Below, in pieces: positions 46,301-58,300 of a DNA stretch of 64,000 nt. The first letter of the stretch is position 1; every line of letters starts with the position of its first letter. The DNA is from Anodontia alba (lineage: Eukaryota > Mollusca > Bivalvia > Lucinida > Lucinidae). Position numbers and translations under genes: made by a program. The stretch spans positions 84,708,308-84,772,307 of the forward strand of contig OZ024828.1 of assembly GCA_964016985.1 (NCBI GenBank), read 5' to 3'. The notes beneath the pieces were generated by a model. It searched no databases. It was not told the origin of the DNA and saw only the letters and a list, made by a program, of their open reading frames with translations.

Positions 46301-49300
46301 GAGCAGACGACAAATTTATCATATTATTTTTTATATTTTCTTATTTTTCCCAGAAAATAGGATCTGACATTTCATTGGAGACAGTTGGCACAAAACCTGT
46401 TTTCTGGAAAAAATGTTTAAAAATGTCGTCTGCTGAAATTTTACCAAGCATACTAGGTATAAATGTATGGTTTGTGTTTATGTCATATGATTTATTAACC
46501 CTTAAAGTGCCAGTCGCAACTGCAGCAGACATTTTTTCAGAGAAAACAAGTCTACATTTCATGTGAATCGTCTGCTTGTTTTCTCTGAAAAATAAAAAAA
46601 ATAGAATGTCGTCTGCTACAAATTTTGCTTGGCGCTTTAAGGGTTAATGTATAGTTTGTGTTTATTTGTTTTGTCATGTAGGGTGCAGGTGAGCTTCCTT
46701 TTGAACCTGAGTTTGCTCCTATCTATGCAGATATTGTCCTTATGGTAGAGGGACATAAATTCTATTGCCATAAGGTGAGTAGTTAACAAAGAAACATAAG
46801 GGGAGTTATTGATAAACCTACCTTAGCCAGTTTTGATATTTGAAGTACAGACAAGCCAGATGAGGTTTAGTCTATTTTACACGCATCTGTAAATACAAAT
46901 TGTGTTGACCTGCTTACAGATGCCGTATAGGCATCAAGTGTTACATCCGTCTTTATGTCCCTTTATCAGCTTTTGCGTCACTCCTAGTATTCAAGTCCAT
47001 TTCTGTGTAACTATTACGCCTGCAGTCATCTTTCCTGGAATACGCTGTCTCCCCAACATGAACTCAAACATTGCAGTCATTTGATAACTATGACCTATTT
47101 TTCACAGTCTAAGAACTTTTGCCATTTTTATATCAACCCTAGCATTTAACACCATTACTGATGAGCTGTAACACCAATCCTATTGCTCTGCTAGCATGGA
47201 GTCAAACAGTGCAGTGTCATTTTATAACAGTACCTATTTTTTGTGGTCCATTGACTTTGCCTTTTTTATCCTCCACAGAATGCAGTTGGGGGCTATAGCA
47301 ATCAGTCATGCGTCTGTCCGTATATGCTTCCATAACTTTGATACCCTTAGAGGTATTTTATAGTATTTGGTAGGGAAGAGGTATAGATAAGGACCAGTAG
47401 GCATGTAGCATGCAAGAGTACTCTTTCTTTCTCCATTTTCTCCCCTGAAGTAGTAATTTTCTGCAGGCCATCTCCCATACTGTTTGAGATAATTTAATAA
47501 TTTTTGGTGGGGACATATATCTAGTCAAGTAGGAGTGTCACATGCAAGAGAGACAAATCTGGCTCTGCTCATTTTCTTGTTATCTCCTCTGAATGAATTT
47601 CAAAGTCTTTTGAGCACCGTAACTTCTTTATAGTTTGAAATATATTGATAATATGTGGTAGAGACATAGATGAAGGTAGTTATCTGTCCTGTAGTTGAAA
47701 TCTTGTGCAACTATAACTCCCATACAGTTTTAGATATTTTGCCCACATTTCATACTATCTTTGCATCTTTTTACTTTGCATTGTTTCAATATTTCCATGA
47801 TATCTTATTGAAATATACTTCAAAGTTAGAAGTGGCGGTTCAGTTGCGGGATTTGCCATCTCATATGATGGCTATTATCAGCCTTAGCATTTATCACCAT
47901 TAGTAACAAAATCATTTAACATGGCATGTGCTTTCTCCTTAACCCGTGTCCTGCTGAACCCATTTATACCCTGCCTTTTGCAAACAGTGTAGATCCAGAT
48001 CAGTTGGCTTCTGAAGAAGTCAACTGATCTGGATCTACACTGTTTGTCATTAAGTATGTGAAATATGTAATATAGACAAACATTATTATTTTATGACCCT
48101 AACCTATATTTCACATTTGAATGACTTTGTCCCTACCTTCTGCAGACATACAATAAAACTATTACCTGGCCTGAGCTTGAATTTTATTTTGTGCTTGCTA
48201 GGTATCTGCTGTCCATTTGCACAGTCATGCATTTAATATCAGTTCATTGTCTTCCTGAAAATGATTGTACTTCTAAAAGAGCTTTAGATAAGATGTGTTT
48301 AGAGATAATTACTTGGTAGCTCACCTAAGCACAATAGCTCCAGGTGAGCTATTGTGATAGGCCTCTGTCTGTTGTCCATCCGTCTGTGCATCTGTCGTCA
48401 ACTTTTGCTTTAAAAAAACTTCTCCTCCAAAACTGCTGGACAGAATTTGGAGTAGTCTCACAGAAGTGTTATTTGGATGGCCCTCTACCATATCGCTCAA
48501 ACCATTCTGCTTCGCTGAACTAATTGGCTGCCAGAGCTAAATAATAGAAAAAAAAACAAAAAAAACTTTAAACGACATGGCCCAATTTAAAAATAATTTT
48601 ACAGAAATGTTCCTTGAATAACCCTCTATCAAAATTGCTGAAACCATTTAGCTCCACTGAACAAGATGGCCACCAGAGCTAAGAATAAAAAAAGCTTTTA
48701 ACAACATATCCTCATTAGCTAATGGTCTGATTTTAAAATAATTTCACAGAAATGTTCCTTGAATGACCCTCTGGCAAAATAGCTAAAATTTTTCCACTCC
48801 ACTGAACAAGATGGTCACCACAGCTAAAAATAGAAAACTTTAAAACAACATCTTCTCCTAGTCCAGTGGCCAGGTTTCAAAATAATTTCACAGAAATGTT
48901 CCTTGGGTGACCCATTACCAAAATAGCTAAAATTGTTCCACTCCACTGAACAAAATAGCCGCCACAGCTAAAAATAGAAAAACCTTTAAACAACATCTCC
49001 TCCTAGACCAACGGTCCAATTTCAAAATAATTACTCAGAAATGTTCCTTGAGTGGCCCTCTACCAAACTTGCTAAAATGGAATTGCTCCTCTGAACTAAA
49101 TGGCCACCAGAGCTAAAAATAGAAAAACCCTTTAAAGGACAACTCCTATATCAATGGCCTAATTTCAGATCAATTTCTCAGAAATGTTCCTTGGGTGTCC
49201 CTCTACCAATGTTGCTAAAGTGGCCACCAGAACTAAAAACAGAAAAACCTTTAAACGACATCTCCTCCTAGGCCAGTGGCATAATTTCAAAATAAATTTC

Positions 49301-52300
49301 ACAGAAATGTTCTTTGGGTGACCTACCAAAATTGCAACAATGGTTTGGTTCCACTGACCAAAATGGCCACCAGAGCTAAAAAATAGGAAAACCTTTAAAG
49401 GACATCTCCTTCTAGGACAATAAAGAAATGTTCCTTGAGTGAACATTACCAAAATCGCTTAAATGTTTCTGCTCCAATGAACCAATGAACACCTTTAGTG
49501 ACCCTCTACCAGAATTGCTGAAATCATTCAGCTCCATTGAACAAGATGGCCACCAGAGCTAAGAAAAAAAAAAGAAAAAAAGAATAACCTTTAAATAACT
49601 TCTCCTAAACAGGTGGATGGATTTTGAAATGATTTCACAGGCATGTTCCTAGGGTGTCCTTCTACCAAAATTGCTTAAACCATTCGGCTCTGCTGAGCAG
49701 GTGACTCTTTATCAAAATTGCTCAAACTTTTCTATTCTACTGAACGAAATGGTGGTCAGAGCTAAAAATAGACAAATTATAATGACTTGATGATAATTTC
49801 TGTGTCAAGTTCCAAACTGGGTCACTTGGGGTAAAAAACTAGGTCACCAGAAGGTACATTTTGTAACTAAAAAACTAGGTCACCATGCCAAATCAAAAGA
49901 AAACATTGTTAACACTTTAAAGGTCACATTTTTTAAGTAAGCATCATGAATCTTGCTCAAAATGTTTGTCTTGCTGATTTGTAGGCCAGGTTCGAACTAG
50001 GTCACTTGGGATAAAAAAACTAGGTCACCAGGCTAAATCAAAGGAAAACCTTGTAACACTTTAGTCAACACTCAAGAGGTCACTTTTTTTTAAGTAATCA
50101 TCATGAATTTTACCCAAAATGTTTGTCTTGTTGATCTAGGCTAAATTTGAAACTGGGTCCCTTATGACCTGTATTTCATGGTCCCATGACTTTGTTCAGT
50201 TTTTTTTTTCATTTAGGTCAGTTTCTCAGTAACTATTGGTCCTACAGCAATGATACTTGGCACTTGCATACATTTTAGCATGAGCTCTAGAATACAGTCA
50301 TCCATGTTTGACCTTGACTTATATTTCATGGTCCATTAGGCATACTACATTGTCTTAGCTGTTTATGTTATCCTCATGAATCTTCGTCAGAATGTTTGTC
50401 TTGATGATTTGTAGGTCATGTTCTCTAAGTGCTATGATATTCTGGTGAGCATTGCAGGGCCATCATGGCCCTCTTGTTCTTATTTCTTCACAAAAACATC
50501 CTCAAGTTTTAATGCGTACCCAAGATATGTGCTTATGTAGAAAAACTACCGGAAAACTAGCTTAGCTTTCAAGATATTTTGTGATGCTCTGTCTTAACAA
50601 AACAACTACTTTTCTTCTTTTTTTTCAGGTATTTTTCTGTGGAAGAAGTGATTATTTTAAAGCTTTACTGCAAGATCATTTTGGTGAGACTTCAACATCA
50701 GATGAGAATCTCCCAGTTCTAAATGTACATGGAATTGGTGTTAATATATTTGTACATGTACTGTACTACTTATATCAGAATTCTTGCGAGGTTAGTGTTA
50801 TACATTGGATTATATACTTATCAACAATACCTATTACTTTCAACCAGTTAAGTTTCTGATATGCTTTGTTTACAGCTCACTATGTTTGTTTGTTTGTGTT
50901 GAGGTTTTACAGCCCAGTCAACCCATTGGGGTCATGTCAAGCATGGTCAGTTTACCTAACCATACTTTTACTTGGCAGGCTTAGTCCTCTAATTGGTTAA
51001 CCAGTATTTGTGCACATTCTTTTGGCAGAAAATGACAACTGCCCTTCTTGAATTAGTGGAAGGGAGAGAATGACTGTAGAAAATATTTCATGACCTATCT
51101 CCACGAAAGAATGTTGCCAGACCCTATGGGGAGCGAACCCGCGAACTCCTGATCTCCAGTCAGATGTGCATCCAGCTGAGCCATGGAGGCTGGCACAGCT
51201 CACTATGATACAAGTCACTACAGCTTATCATTGTTGAAAAATATAAAAACTAAACATTAAAGACAATCCATGGAAAAATCAACATTTCCTCTGTGAACAG
51301 TAAAGACTTGATCCAACCTGTGCATGAAATAGTGAAGGATGACTGTGGTCTTTGCTGTTCACTGTAATATGTAGATTTGGACAGTCCAAATATTGTGTTA
51401 CACACAGGATGAAAATCTTAACCAGACTGTTTAGACTTGCATCCATATCAGGGTCTTCCTGTTTACATAATATTATGGAATTTTTTTTTTTTTTTTTTTT
51501 GCCACAATGTACCATATTTTCCTCTAAGTATTTGGACACCTCAACTCCCAACCATACTTTGAACTAGTACAATTTACTTCCTTATGTGTCTAAAAATTGC
51601 TAGATGTTTTGCAAACAGTGTAGACCCTGATCAGATGCTGCATTCTGCAGTGTCTCATCTGGGTCTACACCATTTGCTCAGACCTGTCTGTCTGAATATA
51701 TATGGTAAACACGGTACTAAAAATACACTACAACCTCTTTATAACATGGTTCGTTATAACACAGTTTTGGATATAACACGGTTCAAAGATGGATCCCAAA
51801 AATATATACATGTAGATTATATTGAAAATGACTATAAATGGTCATTTTTCAATACAATCTATACATTTTTGTTTGGATATAACACGGTTGTTTAACTAAC
51901 ACGGTTTATGCTATGGACCCCAACAATAGTGTAAAGGGGTTGTGGTTTATTCGCAGTAGTTTGGGTATTGATATATACATACACTGCAGCGCCGTTATAA
52001 CGCGGTCGCTTATAACGCGGAAACCGTTATAACGCGGTTGGGCCTTGGCTCCCGTTTTTTTCCCCACCAGTTTGAAAGTGTTGCCCTTTTTCCGCGGAAC
52101 GCGGCAGTCTAAAAATCGCCAGCCGTGACCATATACTCGCTGATTTACTCATTCTTTTTTACCAGTTTTTGTCTTTAGTCTATTTCAGATCACGTCCGCG
52201 CACCATTTAAAAGCCATACTACAGTAACTGGCACAGCCCTCAACGATAATTTTCATGTATTATAAGTGAAATAAAAGAAATAATAAGAGTAACTTACGCA

Positions 52301-55300
52301 ACACAAATTAATTACATAATTATCCTAACACAGTCATAAATCAACACTTCATTGTCCTCTTTGCTGTAATAGTAGTCTGATAATTAATCCGTTTGTGTGA
52401 CGTGTGAATGCACTGCCACAGTCCATAGCTCAAGATTAGGTGTCTTTTTTTTTCTTTTTTAATTAAAGAAGACTGTTATTTTTCCTTATTTCTCCATGAA
52501 ATTGTAGGTTTTGGGTACTCTCTGGAAGGGCCTCAGCGAGGCGCTTCTAATGAGTATCCACAACCTACGTTTACGTGGAGAAATAAGAAATTTAATTTGT
52601 GGAGACCCCTCTAGTCTGGAGCTGTGGATAGACCCTCTTATCTGGAGCTATGACAGTCGGTCAAAGAAACAGGTCAAGTGTGAATACATTGAGATAGCTT
52701 AAAGCTCCAGATAAGGTGTCTTTTTTTTTAGTTAAAAAGTACTGCTACCCTAGGTTAACGGAAATAGACTGCTGGGAAACGAGATGTACTTTCTGGACAA
52801 ACATGAAACTAAGACTGGTCAGTGCTCTTTATAAAAAAAAAAAATATCTGAGATTAGATTTTTTTATTGTGAAAGAAATCAACAGCAGCAATAAAAAACT
52901 GACCAAGCAGGTAAGCCTGTCCCTTCTATCATGTTACTAAACATCTGACGCAACAGTTGGTATTGATTTTTTTCTGCACCTGTTGCTAAACCCTTAGCAT
53001 GCTGTGTGCATATAATTAGCAGACCACCTTCTGAAATATTTTTTTCTTATATCCTCAGGCTGCAAGATTTTGACACTGCATTTAAACTTGAGAAAATTTG
53101 CATGACAAAAGCTGTTGTATGGAAAAAAAAAAAGAAAGAAAGAAAAAGAAAAATATCATCAATTTGTCATCTGCTGAATTTTTCCAGGGAGCAACAGAGA
53201 TTACTTTTTTGACACGCAGATCAACTGTGCACATGCTCAAGGCAATTTCCGGTAAAGGACAGGTTGTTTATTACACAGTTATTCATAATGCAAGACTGTT
53301 GCAGTTAGTTCCCTTGAATGATCATAAAAGAAAACAAAACAATTTAAGCTTAAAAAATTTATTATTTACTGGATTAAAAGAATAAAACGGAAATCAGGTA
53401 AGGTACATGCACAAAGTTTCAACAATAAAAAAAAAAATAAATAAATAAATAAAAAAGGAACATACAATATAACATACATGCAATGTGTAATATCCCATAA
53501 TAACTGGAGGAAACTGCAGTGGTGCAAGTGGGTGTGGTTGTCATGTTCCGTATTACGCGGACCACGTATAACGCGGACCACGTATAACGCGGTCAGTGTT
53601 CATGGCTCCCGACGACCGCGTTATAACGGCGCTGCAGTGTATAATGATCATGTAAAATCAAGGATTGAGCCATTTTGCATTAGTGCTTAGAGGGACAAGA
53701 GCTGCCTCGAACATTAGATCTTGTCACACAAGATTGCTTGTTGCCCTGCCTTTTGGTTACCAGTTAGCATGCTGGGTAAAAATTTCAGCAGATGACATTT
53801 TGGAATGTTTTTCTTATTTTTCCCAGAAAATAGAATTTGACAATTAATGCAAAATATCTCCTTAGGAGACAATTTGCAGGAATTGTCAAGTCCGGTTTTC
53901 TGAAAAAAAAAATAATAAGAAGAAAATTATCATCAATTCGTCTTCTGCTGACTCTGCCCAAAGATTAGTAAAGGTTATATATGTATCCAGTCAGTAAAAA
54001 AAAAAACATATTGAATTAGGATATGAAGCTGTTTTATGTAAACTGGTTGAATGCTTAGAATGACAAGGGCTTTCTTGGAGCATTACATTATGAATATAAC
54101 TTTTTTCACTCTCTGAGCAGGTTCAGCAGAGGACAAATTGATGATATTATTCTTATTTTTCTCAGAAAATAGACTTTGACAGTTCATGCAAATTGTCTGT
54201 GAAGGAGACAATTTGCATGAAATGTCAAAAATTATTTTCTGGGAAAATTAAGGAAAATATTTCAAAATGTTGTCTGCTGAAATTTTTACCCAGCATAGTA
54301 AGCTTTAACCCCACCTCAGGAAGGCTATAATTGTGTATTAAAATGTATGCAATCACCATCTGTACCATCGGTATATACAGTATGGATGGATTTTTAAAAA
54401 TAGAAACTGAAGGTGATTGGATACACCTGAGAAATAGCACTCTCTCAAAGGAAAAGTATTTACCTCCCTTTACAAGGAAAGAACACAACAGTGGAAATTG
54501 ACTTCTCTGGTATATGTATCTCACAGAGAGAGCTACACACTGGGGTAGATTATTCCCTTTAACCCATTAAAGACATAGGACCTCTATGCCGATGACCTTG
54601 TTATCATCGCTGAATCACTTGAGGAATGTGTCAGGAGACTCTTGACTTGGAAAGAAGCAATGGAGAAGAAAGGGCTGAGAGTAAATGCAGGAAAGACAAA
54701 GATCATGATCTGTGGTACGGGACTGGACCTGCAAAGTTCAGGCAAGTTTCCATGTGCTGTGTGTTGTACTGGAGTGGGCAGGAATAGCATCTTCTGCAAT
54801 GGCTGCAAGCACTGGGTGCACAAGAAATGCAGTGGGCTCAAGCACTTGAAAAAGGACCCTTACTATAGATGTACATGGTTCCAGGGAACTGCACGCCCCA
54901 TGGATGGCAGACCACAGAAAGAAGTCCAGGTCGGACCTGACAAGCTTGAGGTGGTAGCTTCCTTTTGCTACCTAGGAGACATGCTCTCAGCAGCAGGTGG
55001 TTGTGAACTTTCAACCATAACACGTGTGGAAACAGCCTGGAAGAAGTTCAAGGATCTGCTACCAGTCCTCTCTTCACACCACCTCTCTTTCAAAACACGT
55101 GGCCATGTGTACAGCTCTTGTGTGCGGAGCGCAATGCTCCATGCCAGTGAGACTTGGCCATTGACAAAGCCGAACCTCCGGCGTCTGCAGCGAAATGACA
55201 GGGCAATGATCAGACAGATCTGCAATGTCAGGCCACAAGACATTGTCACCACCAGGTCCAATGATCTACTTGTGTGGCTTGGCATTGAGGATCTGGACCT

Positions 55301-58300
55301 CATTCTGAAGGAGAGAAGACTTCGATGGTATGGACATGTGGAACACTCCAGTGGTGCAATCAAGACAGCCTTTGACATACAGGTTGATGGAAAGCGTGGG
55401 CCTGGGAGGCCCAAAATGACATGGAAGCAGCTGACAGACAGATTGCAGAGAGTGGAAGCTCTCAGCTATCAACCCTCATGATAGACGTACCTGGAGATCT
55501 GGTGTGAGATCTGGTGTGAGATCTGCCATGCGCGCAGCAAGCCAGCTATCTGGAAGGGGGCCCACTGATGTGGATGTTGCCCCTGTACCTGCACGTTAAT
55601 CAAAAATCCGATTATGATATGAAACTCTCCCACACTATATATTGGAAGAGCCATTTTCAGTTTTACGAGGGATGTTCAAAATGAATTGCTTATTTCTATC
55701 TGGAGACTTCAAATTTCAAGTTAGCCCAAAAGTACTCATTTCATGCCCTCGAAGTACCCCCCATGGCTAGAAATGCAAAGTTTCAGCTGATGTATCCACT
55801 TCTTGAAGGCGTCATGGTACGCTGATTTGGGCACAGTGATAAGGTACTGATGAATGGCAGATCCAAGTGCCTGTCGGGACTGGTATTTCCGCCCAGCAAG
55901 GAATGCTTTCAATTTTGGAAACAAAAAGAAATCACATGGGGCAAGGTCTGGGGAATATGGGGGGTGAGGCAAAACAGTTACTTTTTCTTTCTTCAAAAAC
56001 GCCGTAACTATTGCAGAGGTATGAGCTGGGGCATTGTCATGTAGAAGACGGACATGTTTAAAACCAGTGGCAGGGCGTCGTTTCTGATAATACTTTTTTC
56101 AGTTTCTTCAGCACTACGTCTTTGTAGTACTTTCCGGTGATGCTTTTGCCCTTTTTCACTGGCACTTTTATTGCGACTCCTTCACCAGAGAAGAAGATTG
56201 CATACAAAACCTTCTTTGTACTCAAAGAATGTTTGGCAATTATTGGGCGTTTGCTGTGTTTAGTGGCCCAGATCTTATTGCTAACCTTTCTGACGGGCTC
56301 AAAATAATGGACCCAGGTTTCATCACCTGTGACGACATTGGCAACCTGCTTTTTGTCATATTTTGGAAACATTTGAAGCAGCTTTTTGGCCACTTTAACC
56401 CGTTGCCTCTTTTGCTCGTCAGTCAACAGATGTGGCACCCATCTAGCAGAAATCTTTCTGACTTTCAAATGCTTCTTCAAAATAAGGTGAACCGTTGATA
56501 GTGATATGCCTACCTTTCGTGCAATATAACAAACTGTAAATCTGGCATCTCCTTCAATGATTTCCTTTATTTTGGAAACGATTTCTTTATGAGATGCGGA
56601 TTTTGGCCTACCTGATTTCGGTGCATTTTTGATGGACTCTACACCAGACTCAAATTTCTTTTTCCACCGCCGAACTGTGTCATAAGACACACAAGAAGGT
56701 CCAAAAGCAGTAGAAATTTCAGTCATCAGCTTCTTCAAAGAACAACCAAGTTTTGAGCGAGCTTTGATGTAAGCCCGTATTTCATCTTTTTTGTCGACGC
56801 TTCTACCAACCATTTTTACTGCAGTGGTCAATGACTTTGTGTATTCAAATGGCAAATTTTATGTCTTACACTTATTCTAACATGTACATTTATACATCAT
56901 TGTGTAGATATTGAATAACCCTATACAGGTTTGTATTGGTTTTTATCGTGCCCCACGTGGATATCGAGCTAGAGGACAATAAGCAATTCATTTCGAACAT
57001 CCCTCGTAGATATGTTGGGCTATATGATATATATATTTCTTGAGAAAAATGGTTGAATTATTTGCAAACAGTGGAGACTTTGATCAGACTGCATCTTGCG
57101 GTGTCTGATCTGGGTCTGCACTGTTTGCCAGTTACCCGTTTAGGGGTCTCCAGTCTTCAATGGGTTAATGCTCTGCATGCTAGGTAAAAATTACAGCAGA
57201 CAATAATTTGCATGAAATGTTAGAGCCTTTTTTTTGTAAAAATAACAAAAATATTGTTAATTTGTTGCCTGCTGAATTAGCCCAGAATGTAGTAAAGGTT
57301 AGGAGTAGCCCCTTAGGGAATGGATAAATTCCTTCCAGGTGAGTTTGATGTATCCATCCATTTTAATGCATCCTCAATTTGTGTAATCAGGCAATTCGAG
57401 CTCAGGTGATCAGAGTAGGACTTCTCAGGTCTCTTGTTCTCTTCACACAGCCTACAGAAGAAGAAGTGTATGATCTGATGTGTGCAGCTGACCTCTACCT
57501 TCTACCAGGGTTAAAGAGACAGTGTGCTAATGTAGTTGCCCAGTATCTACAGGTGAACAACGTTGTCATGGTGATTAAAACTGCTCGGTTATTTAACTTG
57601 CCGAGGCTGGAAGATCAGTGTGCTGAGTTCATGGCTGAAAACATAGAAAAGGTTGGTAATTAAAGGAATGAGATAACCTTGATAGTTTTTCTGCCATTTT
57701 TGACAAAGAGATAACTTCTAAGATTTTCCGCATGCTTTACTCTACACCAAGCCGTATAAACTAAAAGGAAAGAGTTTGCTCCCAATTTTAAGCATTTCCC
57801 TCCTCTGAAAGTATATTCATTCCCTTAAAGACATAAAAAAAGATGCGTATTGATCATTAGTCTTATCACTGATAAGAGACTGGGCACAACAAAACCTAGT
57901 ATATTGTCAGTAAACAACAGGTGGAGGCCAAATGGAGGAATTTAATACTGGATAATTTATCTGATTCATAGGTAATAAATATCCCCTCCAAAATATTCAT
58001 CGCCCTAAGAAGGCCTTTGATTTTGCTTGCATAGCACCTAGGTAGGGGCAATAAAAATCATTAGTGAGTGACACTACTTTTGGTCTCATTTTAGCTATGT
58101 CTAACTGACCTGCTTATTGCTCAGGGTGTGTTGTAGTGGTTCTTTTCTTGTCCACTGTTCATCCACCCATTCATACTTTTGAACAGTGTCTCCTCTAAAA
58201 TTACTGAAGCAACTCGAGCCTACCAGTAACTTGGTACATATGTTATTTGGATTGAAAGGAGTTCAGATTTATGAATTTTTAGAAGTCTAGTCAGTTGACA

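Larger units (their letters stand above)
51982..53639. mobile_element. pogo/Tigger-like element B with perfect 27-bp inverted ends
   Basis: CACTGCAGCGCCGTTATAAC and the rest of the 27-bp end match the right end exactly in inverse. TA is on both sides (51980-51981 and 53640-53641). TATAACGCGG is iterated near both ends. A MITE-B-like hairpin (52470-52650) and a MITE-A (52985-53195) sit inside. No transposase left. Confidence 0.9.
55597..57175. mobile_element. MITE-D split by mariner copy 2
   Basis: The left piece (55597-55665) contains CTCTCCCACACTATATATTG and CCATTTTCAGTTTTA. The right piece (57007-57175) contains GATATGTTGGGCTATATGAT, GCAAACAGTGGAGACTTTGA and CTTCAATGGGTTAA. Joined, they make one MITE-D. 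Confidence 0.88.

Noticed and set aside
54968..55414. 148-codon minus-strand open frame
   Set aside because: Antisense shadow of the LINE reverse transcriptase frame, which carries recognisable motifs on the plus strand.
57379..57450. Longer start for ABTB1 exon 11
   Set aside because: The frame is open upstream, but CTTCACACAG is a good acceptor and only the start at 57451 keeps the phase and family spacing with exon 10.
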